In this document: piece by piece, positions 12,601-25,571 of the stretch
How positions within the stretch are numbered: position 1 is the first letter of the stretch
Layout of the letters: the number at the start of each line of letters is the position of its first letter
Source: Anas platyrhynchos
Taxonomy: Eukaryota; Chordata; Aves; Anseriformes; Anatidae
NCBI RefSeq assembly: GCF_047663525.1
Contig: NC_092587.1
Span: forward strand, 42,275,001 to 42,339,000
Length of the DNA: 64,000 nt
Direction of reading: 5' to 3'
Translations under genes and position numbers: made by a program
Notes under the pieces: model-generated
Told to the model about the DNA's origin: nothing
Seen by the model: only the letters and a program-made list of their open reading frames with translations
Databases searched by the model: none

Positions 12601-15600
12601 TTAAAATGCAGATCACTTGAGTTTATGCATTTCATGCTTGTCTCCAAGTAGGAAAAATCCTGCTTGCTCTATGCTTGTATTTCTGAAAGAAAAGATCAAA
12701 TCTTCTCCTTCTGTGATGAGGCTTGAAAGTGATTAACTTTTAGTAATTAAGGAAAAGGATGAAAGGATCTTAATTTATAATATTTGTTAAAATGCATATT
12801 TTTATGGAACTGCATATTTTCCAGGAATACCCTGAACTCACAGCAGCAGGCAGCTCTCCTCTTCCCACCCCAGGCCTGCTCCCTCCCTTTCTCCTCCTTT
12901 GCAGAGCCCCTGGCTCGCTCATCACTTCTCCTTACTCCTTTCAGCTGGACCTTGGTGTGCCCCAGGAGGACCTGCAGCTGGCCAGCTGATGACTGCTGAC
13001 CTTTGGCAGGCTCTGCCTGGGGTATCAGCCTTACAGCTGGCCACAACTGCCTTCCTGGCAACCAGAGTCCTAATGAGCGTGGCCAGATGGAGCCAGGGCT
13101 GGGATCCTGCTGGCTAATTGCACCTTGTGTGAGGAATGGAAGAGCTCACCCCCAGCCGTGGAGGGGTCGAGCAATGCATCCAGGCACGTGCTAGGCTCCT
13201 CCTGCAGGCAACTGGATGAGTGAAAAAATGGACAAATAAAACAAGGACTTCAGAGCTGTTTTTCTTGTGATCTGTTTGAGTTTTCCCTTGGGTATTAGTT
13301 TAGGTTTCAGTAGTGGCCTTCTTTTCCCTCCCTCATTTCACAGTCTTCTCATCATTCAGTCCAGGAGAAACATTCATCTACCAGGACAGGACAGGATGGC
13401 AGGAATTATTCCCCTTCCCAGATACAGCGTGATACGCTTTCTCTTCAGTCCGCTGGTGTCCCACTTTCCTTCCTCCAGGAGCTTACACATCCCAGATGCT
13501 CACGGATCTCATGCCAAACCCACTATACCAAAGAGTCCAGATACTTTCTGAAAGGTCTTTTGCTTTCTGCTCCCCAGGCCAGCTGACCAGGACCATCTAG
13601 TGCTGGAGGCTGGCTGTGTTTTGAGCATTAGTAACATTTATGGACTGCCTGGCAATCTGCTGGAAGATGTTAGTGGCTATGATGCCAAAGGCATTGCTGA
13701 GCTATGCTTGAAGAAGGTGATAGAGGGCATGATATATGAGGGTCAGCAAGCTCAGTGAGAGATCACAAAGGTAGCTCAATGTCTGCATTAAATTAAGTGC
13801 ATTTGAATCTTATACTCTCTTAGACTCTCCAAGAGGCCTTCAGAGCTGGAGCAGCAGCAGAGAATAATTGTGCAGTTTTTCTCTTTATTTCTCTGACCTT
13901 CCTCTATTAGTGTAAACTTTTTAGCTGATATTATTTTCTGCTTTAAAAATCCATAAAAAACGTATGCTGAGCAAAAGGTAAAAACAAAAAAGAAGCACTA
14001 AAATCTCAAGCTCTGATTTTTTTATATATATATTTTTAATAGTGCCAAATTCTACTGCTTGCACTGGGACTCAACCACCTAGCAGAGACTCCAGTACCCA
14101 GCAAAAGCTCAAGCTGGTGTGCCTGTCATACATTACAGGGAGACAAAATGTGGATTTGATCAAGTCTGAATCCAGCCTATTGGCTTTAATTGTTTGATTT
14201 CACACAATTTATTAAATTAAAAATGAATAACTCTGTAATTAATGGTAAGCAAACAATGATTATAGCTTCAATTACACCTGGGTATGGTTCAGTGCAAAGA
14301 CCTCATTAGCAAACGCACCACTGCTCCAGCAAGAAAATCTGCCCTGCTCCCCTCATTTCCACCTTTTAACTAACCATATATGCAATCTGTGGTCATGCAT
14401 TGTTTTTGTTTGTTTGTTTGTTTTAGCATGGGAAAATATTGTTTGATTGTTTTCCTTTCCACTTCATAATGTTTTGAGGAAATAGACAAACAGTATTTTG
14501 AATTTCAAGAGTATTTCTTTCTACAACTGCTCTTTTGGAGCATCTTCCAGTTGAGCTTATAGTACAATTCTGAGTCTTGCTGTCTGAGTATGTTGAAAAG
14601 CAGAGGGGGAAATGTCTCTGCTGGACATGGTGAAGGTATATAAAAAGTATATATCTGAAATCCCTTCCACAAATGCAAGGCTTACGTATAGAGCTGTGGC
14701 AAATACAGGCAGCAATGACCATAGCAAAAATTCTTATATTTAGCTGTTATTTCGTTGAAAAAGTAGCTTTAAAAACATCACAGGCCTGTAGAGATAGTGA
14801 GCCAGTCAGGCACCTGGGAGGTGGGTGCCTCTGCTCTGGTCCTCACTCATCTGATTCTCTCTTTTTGGGTAATATTGACTTGCTGTTAGGAGCAGACCAC
14901 CAGGCTCCATTCACCCTTGTGTATGCCTCTCAAAGATTGTCTTTCTGGTCATATGACTCCCACATTTCGTTAAAGGTGTGTCTTAAGCAGCTAGGGTCCT
15001 TCTTTTTCAGGCATGTGTAATGCTGTGCATTCCCCAAAGTGCAGGAAATGGCTTATCTGCAAAGCTTCTGCAAATGGGTGAGGACCATCCTCTCAGGCAC
15101 CTGCAGGAGTGAGCAGTATCTAAGGAGTAAGATGAGTTCATAATCCATGCATGAAAATATAGTGTTTTGGGGGGCTTCATCCTGAACTTTAAGCATCCGC
15201 TCTTGTTTCTTTGCAAAACACTAAGAGCCTGTCTACCTGGTCACAGCAGAAGGCAGGAGCTTGTCCCTCCCATAGGAGTAGCCAAGGAAGACACAACCCA
15301 TGGCTGGGATGGTGTCTCATGTGCTGGGAAAGGAGGCACCTCAGTTGTCTGAAGCTTTTTGACTGCTGGAAATGTAGGTGGCTTAACACTCAGTGCCTGT
15401 CTCATAACTTGGGAATTACCTTTGGAAGATGTGCCTAGTGACAAGAAAAAGGGCTTCTGCAAAAGCTGGAAAGGTAAGCACTGAAAGCTGAGAGAGCTGT
15501 TGTTGGACACATGGCTGCTCATAGGGTGTGAAGGACTTGTGACTCCAGGCAACTGGGAAAAAGTTTAATAACTCTAAAATCCCCCATGCCGAGCATGAAG

Positions 15601-17690
15601 TAGAGGAGAAACCAAGTAAACAAGGGCAAAGACAGCTGTATCCTACTGGTGTCTGAAATGCACATTTTTCACAGGGTACAAATTTCTCACATGGTTATCG
15701 CCCGGGTGAAATCCAAAAATGACTGAACTCTGAAATATGAAACTTATTATTTCTGAAATTCCTAATAAGTAGGGCAGCGAAACCTTGTTTTAGGAAACTG
15801 CGCATGAAGTAGATCTTCTCCAGCAGAGGCGGTCTGCTCTAGGGGCTCTCCTGACTGCATCTGATTGTCACAGCCCATGTCCCCACCTCTCACAGGGCTT
15901 ATCTCACCTGCCAGACAGAGGGATCGGATGCACACCTTTGCTCTCCTACCTCCCGACACCAAGCCTCCTCCTCCTGTACTCCCACTCCCACAGGATGCCT
16001 GTTCTATGTCCCCACTTTCTATGTCCTCCCACAAATGTTGCTCCAACTTGCTGCTGGCGTGTTCTCAGCCCAAATTTCAGCACCGCTACTGCCAAAATTC
16101 GGAGTGGGGAATGTGCCGAATCCCTCGCCAGCTGCAGCAATGCCTGCATCAACTCCGGCCCTTGGCGACAGTGGTGGCCACGGCCTTGCAGCCCACCTGC
16201 ACAGTCCCTCTCTTCCCAGGCAGGGGTTTTGAAAGACCAAAGGCAGAACCAGCTTCTGTGGGAGCATTTCTGCAGCAAAACAGAAAGAGCTGGGTGTTGT
16301 GGGGGAGAGAAAATTCCAGAAGAAAAAAATCTCTGCACTCTCTCTTGTTTAACATTCATCCTAAGGGTACAGATGTCTATTCTGCAGTTTATAACACTGG
16401 CTTTTAGTGGTTAAACTGCATGTGTGGAAGTGGCTAAATTCCACATTTACAGTGGAAGATAAGAATTCTGAGAAAAATATGTATGTATTTTGCTGTACAG
16501 TCTTGCTTTAATGCATTGTTACACTAATAACATACATCCTGACATTTACATTTATAAAATAAATAGTACTATTGTTATAACTTCTCTTTATTCTCATATT
16601 TTTCAATCTATAAAATGCCTTCATTGTTCATAAATGATGAAGTCAGTTACATGAAAAAGATCTAATGCCGTTTTGGTTTCATATTTATGGAAACAAATCT
16701 TTATCTTCATGTATATCCCCTTTTAATCAGAAATAGTGCATTATAAAGTACAGCTAGGCAGTGAAGTTTATTTCTGACGTAACTCTACTGAAACCCCTGG
16801 AGTTTCACCAGGAACAGATTCAGGCCAGAAGGCCTAGAATATAGTTACAATATATTCATTTTCTCATGCCTCAGAAATGGACTGTTTATGTGCCAAGCTG
16901 TAAAGTGATATCCATGATGACTGAAGCCCGAACAACATTAAAATATCCAGATCCCCCGCTCCAAATCCTCTGGTATCCGAAACTGTTCCTTTCCTTCCAA
17001 AAGGAGGGGGTTCGGCTGCCGAGGGCAAGCGAGGGCAGAGCGCGGCCCGGCCATGGGCAGCGCTGGCTGGCGTGGCCTGCTGGCGCCTGCCGCCCAGCTT
17101 GGTGGGCTCAGCCTCCCCGCTCCACTGCCCCTCACACAGCCACCCCAAAACCTGGCCTGAGCACCTGAATCGTGCTTGAAATGACAAGTGTTGTGGAAAA
17201 TTGCTTTTCACTGCAATTGCAGTAGTTCACACAACAAGCTGGTGCACTTGAGAGCCAGGGCCTGCTCTTGGTTCACATATGCTGGAATATCAAGTACAGT
17301 CATGTTTGCTGCTTTATTTGGCTGGGCTTTCCACAAGTATGAGCTTGAAACTGCACTTGCAATAACTGCAGTAATTTTTGAACAGTCTTCAATGCCAGGC
17401 AGCCCCTACTGAGTACCAGGACAGGTAGCAAATGCAAGGAATTCATGAAGAACTCTTGTTTTGGAAACTAGTTTTGTTGTTGTTGTTGTTGTTGTTGTTT
17501 GTTTGTTTAATTCCATCCCTCTGTGTAGGTAAGAACAGAGTGTAGTCAGAGGGAAAGTTTTGCTGAATGTATGATAAAACCATTCACTTTTTTAAAAGAC
17601 ATTTTAGAACCATTAAAAAGAAATCAGCGTATGAGATCTTAAAGGAAGATGTAGACAAGCCTCATTTTCTTTGTCCTTTTGAAACAATGA
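9630..17690. other. Intergenic region downstream of MYF5, no gene seen
   Basis: Reading frames are short and unlike known proteins, and I see no RNA gene. A TAAT-rich block at about 14170-14300 looks like conserved non-coding sequence by composition only. A (TTG)n tract lies near the right end. Confidence 0.5.
17472..17508. repeat. (TTG)n / (TTTG)n simple repeat
   Basis: About eight TTG units followed by GTTT units, immediately before the CR1 fold-back pair. Confidence 0.85.
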
Positions 17691-17707
17691 AGCTGGAGTC
17701 CTGCATT

Positions 17708-17828
17708 CAGCTCCCTTATGGGCAGGGATGCCACCCACTAGCTCAGGCTGACCAAGACATTGTCCAACCTGGCCTTGAACACCTACAGGGATGGGGCATC
17801 CACAACTTCTCTGGGCAACCTGTTTTGG
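17708..17828 (-). mobile_element. CR1 LINE 3' fragment, minus orientation (left arm)
   Basis: The sequence reads as the reverse complement of the avian CR1 3' region: the characteristic run from 'gtccaacctggccttgaaca' through 'ggatggggcatccacaactt' to the 'ctctgggcaacctgtt' end. It meets an oppositely oriented CR1 fragment near 17829. Confidence 0.85.
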
Positions 17829-18001
17829 TGCACTGGCAGAGGTTTCCCAGAGAAGCAGTGGATGTCCCATCCCTGGAAGTGTTCAAGACCAAGGTTGGAT
17901 GGCGCTTTGAGCAACCTGGTCCCTCTGCCATGGCAGAGGGGTTGGAACTGAGTAGTTTTTAAAGTCTCTTCCAACCCAAAGCATTCTGTGATTCTATGAT
18001 T
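17829..18001 (+). mobile_element. CR1 LINE 3' end, plus orientation (right arm)
   Basis: Forward CR1 3' end: 'cccagagaagcagtggatgt' to the terminal 'ttccaaccca' and the octamer-type tail ATTCTGTG/ATTCTATG at 17983-18001. Together with the left arm it forms a CR1 inverted pair. Confidence 0.9.
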
Positions 18002-21000
18002 AGATGGAACACCTATGCATGGGCATATTTATACATGCAAGTTTTAGCAAGTTCAAGGCTTAAAAATAGAGGAGAGGTCTTTCTTTATGACTACAGTGAT
18101 TTGGAGGAGGAAGAAAAGCAGTATATAGGGATCACCAGATTATTTATATGAGCTGACATAGGACACCTCTGGTGGAGATTGGTCACTCTATGCCTGACTG
18201 ACTCTTCAATGCCCAATTCATTATGATGATAAATAATCCTGACATGTCGGGAGCCAATGACCAGAGCACCTCTGGCAAAACCTTCATACAGCAGCAACCT
18301 TATCATACTGCTGTGGGCAATTGTCTTGGAAAGCTCAGGAGCTCCACTGGAGGAGCTAGGGGCACATGGCACACCCCTGAGCTAGGAGATGTTCTGTGTG
18401 TTTTAGGCACACAGAAGGTGTGCCTAAATGAAGGGCTCCATTTGATCTTGAAAGTTGGCCTAAAGCTGTGGGCAACACCTACAGCTCTTTGGCTAATTCC
18501 AGAAAGAAATGTGCCTGGTGAATATTTTCTGTTTTATGGATGCTTTTAGGTTCCCGTTTCTTGTTTCCTTGAGAAAAAAGGAGAAAAGCAGTCCACAACC
18601 CAGTTGAAAACATGGGTTATGTGGGTTATGTGAGAGAATTAGAGCAGCAGAAGGGTGTTTCTTCAACTTTAAACAACTCTGGGGCTGGTCCAGCCCCTGG
18701 TCACACACAGTTGGAAGTTGCTGAGCATCTGCATGCCACACAGGCTTCCCCACTGCCGTGCTGTCAGCGGGCGCTTACCATTATGCTACTAACCATCACT
18801 GGGGAGTATCTGGAAGTGGTAAATCTACTCTGGGCCCAGTAGCAGCTCTAATCATGGCAAACACTTTTTTAATCTGAATAAAAATATAGAAGTTTGGTAA
18901 TAGGCCTATTTGGTCAAGAGTTTTGAAGTTCAAGGGACAGATTTTCTGAAGAATGTAGGATTTGGAAAATCCTATTTTTCAAAATGTTGCAGCACAGAAT
19001 TTTCAATATGTGACTTTTAGTTTTTATTTTTATTTTTTAAATCAACCATGTTATTTAAAGCCTTGTAATCTATTGGACTGGCACAGTTTTCAAAATCCTA
19101 CAGCAGGCAAAGTTTCCAACCCTCCAGTGGCATTATATGTTCAAATATATTTGAGAATCAGACTCTAGATCCACAGTGGGGATTTAGAGATCCCCAATGC
19201 CGAGTGTGTTGCATAACTTTACAGAACATTGTAAATAAGGGAAATTTAGAGTGTACACAGAGGCTCCTGAGCTCCCCGTGTAGTGTCTGGGAACACATTA
19301 TGTAAAGCAGGACTCTGCCTAAGTACAAGAACATGATGAAGCACATGTCTTAACTTAAATGTCTTAATCTGGCTGGAATACAATGTCTTCCCCCAGTCAA
19401 GATTTATATTTCTTTCATTTACCTGAGCCCTTCATTTCATGGTCTAAGCAGGAATCAATACTTCATGTGACCAGCAAAAGGGGTGTGTGTGTAGTTTCTC
19501 CCCTTCTTTTAAACAGGTTACTACTTAACAGCTCTCACCCATGGTGCATAAGACAAGTCATGGCCCTTTTCTGCCTGTATCAGATGTAGTGCCTTAATTA
19601 GGGGGGGAGAGGGTGTCAACAGCAGTGACAGGGAGATCTCAAACCAGCACTGCTGCCTGCCAGTGACTTTGGCCTCCTTGCTTTGTAGAGGAGGTCTCCT
19701 TGCCAGACCTGATTCCCCTGGGGCAAGCTGGAGCTCTAGGATGACCGTGGCAAGGCTCCTGATAAATATCAAGCATATATACTGGAATGGCGATGCATGA
19801 CAACTTATTCTCTGCCTTTGCCTAGTAATGGAGGAGGTATCTTTCCAACAGTGACCAGTGGTGTTTGCTTATTACACATAGTATTTGCTGCTGCAGCCCA
19901 GACCACTGAATGAGAAATCTGTGTTACCTCCAGGTATTTGTAGTGTCTGCTGTTGAATCAAATAGCAGCTATATGAGAAGCAGATCAATGAACCGAGGGT
20001 AAAGTGGTATCAGTGGTTGGCTCAGGCAGACACGCTGGAGCACATTGTGTTATGTCTGCTACACCACTGGGAGAATGCAGCTGCAGGCTGGAGTGCTGCT
20101 GGGGCTTGCTGTAAGGACTGGGGTGCGCCCTGTGATCCTGCAGCAGAGCACAGCATGCATCAGTCTTTTCCCAGTGTTCAAGCTGCTTTGAACACCCTCA
20201 GGATAAACATGTGTGGGCAGCTGTTCACAGGGTATAGCTGAAGGGAAAAGCAATGTCCAGGCAGAGCGTTTGTCCTCTCTCTGCACCACACAGATAATTT
20301 GGCATGATTCCCTGTATGCCTGTATTTTCCTGGTGCCAGCAGTTGTCTTTTTATTATTATTACTATTATTTATTTAGCCTGTATCCTTTAAAATCCTGTG
20401 ATGCAATGATGAAGAGACTCAAAGCAATGGCAGTCACCCACATCAGATTCCTGGCATGCTCAAGGATGCTAACGCAGCGTGGTTCCTCTTGCAGTACACA
20501 GGATGCTTCAGATGCTTGTAACTGCCTAGCCTGTTTCTACCTGCATATCTCTCTCTTTGGAGGAAAAACTGTTTGAAAAGTGTACGCTGCCTTAATAAAT
20601 CCATCTTCCATTACTAACTCCTGATAAAAAGCCAGGCTTCTGTTCATACCTTTCAGAAGCTGTTGTGATGTGGAGTGGCAGCAAAATGCCCAGAACAATT
20701 TTCTGCCTGAGTCACTGAGGAAACAGTCTAATGAATGTGGATGCTGTCCTCGTGTTTTAACTGAGCCCTTATTTCTGCTGTTCTCAGTCTTCTCAATTAT
20801 GAATAATACTAATACACCAAATGGCGCCATATCTCCAAATTATGGTTCCATTCACGATCTTATTTTGAAATTTTGGATCTCATTGGGTGGAAATGTCCCT
20901 TAATCTCATTCTCACATTTTCCAGGACTTTGTTCTGCAAGCATTAGGAATTACACTGGAGTAAAGAAGGGCAGAACCAAGTTCATTACATGGATCCATTC

Positions 21001-23495
21001 TCATTAGGAAATGTCAGCATCTACAAATAACAGTCAACCCCCCAGATGACAGGAATAGTTGAAAGAACAACCAACAACAACAAAAATCTCACCAACCCTG
21101 GCTGTTTATATATATATACACTACAAAAAAGAAAACAGTTAATAAGGGACACTTTTCAGGGAACTAAAGTCACAGATTTTTTTTGACTGGTGAATTAAAG
21201 GGCATTTGGTGTCCAATCCCATCTCCAGATTGTTCTAACCATCTGGCTTGCTGCAGCCCATTGAACTATAATTGACCAATTTAAGAATTCATATTTGCAA
21301 TTTCAATCGTTGCCTCGGTAAATCTCCGGTCAGTTCTTCTGATATTGTCATCTACAACTTGACTTTGCATCCAAACTTCCAAAAATTGTCTTTTCCCATG
21401 CCCTTTACATTTACTGATTTCATGCCAGGCTTTTAAATACTCATCTTGGTAAGAGGTAGAGCAGTTGTCCACAATAAAATTGCCTAAATGAGAGCTCCTT
21501 TAGCCAACCAACCTTTTCCTGGACTGCGTAGTAGTAGCACAGGGTAAATCATGCCACACTTTACAGGTGACTCTGTTGCCCAAAGGGTAAAAGGGCCATA
21601 CAAAGTGGATATGAACACAGGCTGAAGTGGCCACTTGTTTCTTTCAGGGAGGTGGGTGATGTGGGGGTATCTGTGGTTGGCATTCAGGGTCACCAGAGAG
21701 AGTGCAGCAATGCTGAGATGAGACACTGTGCTGTTAGAAGAGCAGGCTTTCAGGAGTGTCCTTGTGGAAACTGAGATACTGGTAAATGCTGGTGCCCTCA
21801 GGGTTATCAGCAGCTGGATCGTTATTCTGAAAAATCTAATTTCGGGTCTTAGATTATTCAAAGGAAGGATTTTCCTATCTCCTGTAGGGATTTAGTCCTT
21901 GGATCTTGCCTCTACTTACAGACAGATGAATGTCTTAGAAAATCTGTAAGACCTCAGCTCAGTAAGATATCATGGTCAGCTTCTATTGGCATGCACTCCC
22001 TGAAGCTTGCATTATACATCCAGGTGCGTGGTTGTGTGTTTTGGGCTACAGATGGCAATCGTTTCTTCTTTTTTTTGTGCTGATCATTGTAATGAAGATT
22101 TGGTCTGTGATTGTGCCTTTAAGAGATAATCAGCACTTAATAAATAAGAGCATTTTAAAAGTGCTAAAAAGCACAGTTAGTCATATGCTGGTTGCATAAG
22201 TGTAATTTTGCTACCTTTTTTAGAGTACCTTAAAATCTGTACATAAGGGTTTCTGTGATAATTTGCTATTGTATCTGGTTTTATGCTGGTAAACATTCAG
22301 CAGAATAATTTATGACGCTATGTGCCATCTGCTGTAAGCTGTCATAAAATTAATTTATTCTGCCTAGTTATGGATATTGTCTTCTGTATGAAGTTGGTTT
22401 CTGGAGTGCCTTCTCCTAACAAGAGGCAGGTGGTGCTTCCACCATCCAGGTAGTGGATTTCAGATAGGGATGTCTTTAGAGGATTTCAGGATTTAGTTGC
22501 AACATATAACGGGTTGCCATTTCATGAACAAATAGTTCTCCAGGCACAAACCCTACTCACCTGTGATTTTCTTAGAAACATCACAAATTCCTCAGCTTAA
22601 AAATACAATGTATGGTGACTGCAGGTGTCCTGGAGAGCAAGCAGTGCCCTCTGCCTGTTGCAGTGGCATCGGGGTGAGTCTATGGGACAGAAAGGAGGAG
22701 GCTGATGCTGCAGCAGTATCGGGTAGTACATGTGCACATGCTGTAGCACAGCACATAGATCACCATGGGGACAGCACTGCTTTGGTGGCTGCCAAGGGGA
22801 CACCTTCCAGGGGACTGGGACATGGTAGCAAGGGTGCTCCCAGGCTCCCAGGTGACACAGTGACAGGGAACAAAGGCAGCCCTGAGAGACACCGGGTGCA
22901 GCAACACATTGATGACAGTGTGCTGTGGTCTCACGCTGCTTGTGCTGGTTGCAGTTTTTCATCATTCCTGTCGGTTCTTCTCCAAGCAACTGCTGGAAGG
23001 CACCACACAAGTGTTTAAAGTAAATCAAGTATTTTTGGCAATAAAAACATTTGTTTTGCTGAAGTTTTAATGAAAGAATTTCTTATTTCTTTTGGCCATA
23101 TGTCTCTGATTTCGGTCTGTTAGTAAGACTAAGCACTGCTTGTTGTGTTTGTGTTGTGTTGCTGTGTTGCAAATAACAGAGGGAAATGCCCATTACACAA
23201 AGCAAAACACATGTAAAATGCAGAGAGCTATTTTGTTTACTACAGGGATTGCCTTTGTTTTAACAAATCTTCCTTTCCATATTGTTTGGGAAACTGCCAG
23301 GTAGCCCAGTGACACGCAGGGGCCTCTGAAGAAGGAGCAGGAGCACAGCGGCAGTGCCTGCCAGAGGGGGCAAAAATTGTTCTGCCCAGTAAGTGAGCAA
23401 AGGAGGTATTTTCCCAGCTTCTTCAAAAGCAGAATTAATTTGACATTAAGCAGTTGGTATCTTAATTAGGAATAAGGCCTGAGGAGAAGAACACC
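18002..23495. other. Intergenic region, no gene seen
   Basis: No coding sequence, RNA gene or clear repeat recognised. An AT-rich block around 22080-22380 carries E-box and TAAT sites and may be conserved non-coding DNA. Confidence 0.45.
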
Positions 23496-23635
23496 TCCCT
23501 GGAGGTGTCGATGACCAGGTTGGACAAGGACAAACTGGTCTAGTGGGTGGCATCGCTGCCTGGCAGAGGGTTGGAACCAGATGGTCTTTTAGGTCCCTTC
23601 CAACGCAAGCATTTCTGTGATTGTATGATTCTGAA
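23496..23635 (+). mobile_element. CR1 LINE 3' tip
   Basis: About 140 bases of CR1 3' sequence: a 'gaccaggttggacaaggaca' segment, then 'ggttggaaccagatggtctt', then 'ggtcccttccaac' and a tail TTCTGTGATTGTATGATTCTG. The element is 5'-truncated and lightly diverged. Confidence 0.85.
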
Positions 23636-23884
23636 TTGGAGACTGAAGCCTCCCACTTGAAGCAGAGCAAGATGAGAGTAACCAAGATGGGAGGTACAAG
23701 CCATTCTCCCCACATAAAAGTGGGAGGAATTCAATGTCCTGCACATCTCCTGGGGTGTTCAGATCTTCAGCCAAGCTTCAGTGCCTCTGGAAGCTTCGCT
23801 AAAGAAGCCCTGCAGGCACCTGCACTGTGTAACATATTCACAAGTGATCTGTACTGGCAAAGAAACAGTATTTATTGATGTTAA

Positions 23885-24770
23885 CAAATAAGGATAGTAA
23901 AAACAAGGCCTGGCTGTACGAATTGCAGGAAGATTTCATGAGACTCGGCGACTGTGTGTTAAAATGGCAGATGGAAGTCGGTTTTGATAAATGGAAAATG
24001 AGGCACACAGGGAAAAAACACCCCTAACTTCACACATAAAATCATGGGTTGTCTTACCATTTACCACTTGGGGAAGAGATCTGAGAGTTGTAATAAATGG
24101 TTTTCTGCAAAATTCAGCTCAATTCTCAGAGTGGTCAGAAAGGCAAATTAGATTTTATGTATTATAAAGCAGGAGATAACGAAGAGTCAGAAAATATCAT
24201 TATGCTATTATGCAAATCCCAGTGTGCCATCAGACTGCATAGGCACCTCCAGTAATCCCATCTGAAAACTTATGTAGCAGAATGGGAAAAGATTCATGGA
24301 AAGGCAACAAAATGTGATCAAAGATTCCCAAATGGCTTACTCTACTACAAGCAAGGTAGCTTGCAGAGTAACCTAGAACTTTTGTTTAATTTTTAATTCT
24401 TACAATTTTTCTAACATCAGAAGAGTGATAACTCAAGGAAAATGTGGTTTTACATCAAAAGCCCTAGATAAAAGATAAAGTGTCATGAATGGCACAGGAA
24501 GGTATAGAGGGAATGATTGTTCAATGTCTGCTCTAGTAGGACAACCAGAGGGCACCAAATTAATTATTTAATAAAAAAAAAAAAATAATGTAAGTTCAAG
24601 CTTTTTACACTTAATGAGCAATTCCTTTCTGTTCTGAATATACTGTGTAACTCTGCTGCAGGACAGGTGGACGCTGAAAAGAACTGGCTTCAAAAAACAT
24701 CTAGAAAAATTAACAAAAGAGAAACTCATCAAGGGCTCCCAAATATAGTGACACCAATTTTTGGTTCAAG
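23885..24770 (+). mobile_element. Ancient, degenerate CR1-type LINE fragment
   Basis: The order of motifs matches reverse-transcriptase and 3' coding sequence of old amniote CR1-type elements (the kind common in turtles and crocodilians). They are 'gtgttaaaatggcagatgga', 'ttttgataaatggaaaatga' and 'ggcacacagggaaaaaacac', then a 'gggaagagatctgagagtt' segment, 'cagaaaatatcattatgc', 'ggaaaggcaacaaaatg' and 'ggacaaccagagggcacca'. Frames are broken throughout. Recognition is from memory of the family, and the boundaries are approximate. Confidence 0.6.
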
Positions 24771-25545
24771 AAGCTTCTGGGGAATCTCCAAGTTGCTGGA
24801 AGCTGGAAGAGTGTTGTGGAGGGACCTCATTGCAATGCTTGCCCCATCGTTTGCTCTTCAGAGGTGGATTACAGGTCTCCCCAGCCCTCTGGTTGCACCC
24901 TGTGTGCTCCTCTTTCTCTCTTTATGTTCTGTTCTCTTGAAACCAATGGAAGACCTATCACTGGATGTTTTTATGGCCAGGTAGCATGCTATTTCTTAGA
25001 ATTATATCCATAGCAGTTGTTGATTCAATAATGTCTTCGTGTTATAGAAAATGTGCAGACATAGTTCTTTGTCTTAGTTATTGCCCATTGGCTTCACACA
25101 GTCTATCAGTTTCCTTGGCTTCTGTGCTCTAATCCCTGGCATTTACTACTTTGGCAATAAGCATTTTTTGTGCTATTTGTCAGCTAGATTGTTGCATTAT
25201 GCAGCATTTTAAATGTAGGCTTCTTATCTGGCCTATTCATCTAGGTTCCTTCTGTAGTGAATAATCATAAAAAAAAAATAGTCATTTCCCACAAACAACT
25301 TTATTCTGAGGCAGGAGAGATGTAATAACCCAATATATTTTCTTCAGTGACAAGTTGGGAACAGTACATTCCTACAAAGGAAAGAAGAAACCGTGGTACT
25401 TCCTATGGGGAAGGTGAAAATTTTTATGCTGCTTCCATGGACCTAGCAGAAAATCTGCAAAGCTGGGGTGGGAATAAAGCCTGGCATTACAGAGGGGAGA
25501 AGGGTGGAGGAGGATGATTAGAAAATTCTTCTAGTGTCTTCACTG

Positions 25546-25571
25546 AAAAAAAAAAAAAAAAAAAAAAAAAA
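25546..25571. repeat. Poly(A) tract
   Basis: Twenty-six consecutive A bases in AT-rich intergenic DNA, with no retroposon body identified. Confidence 0.9.
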
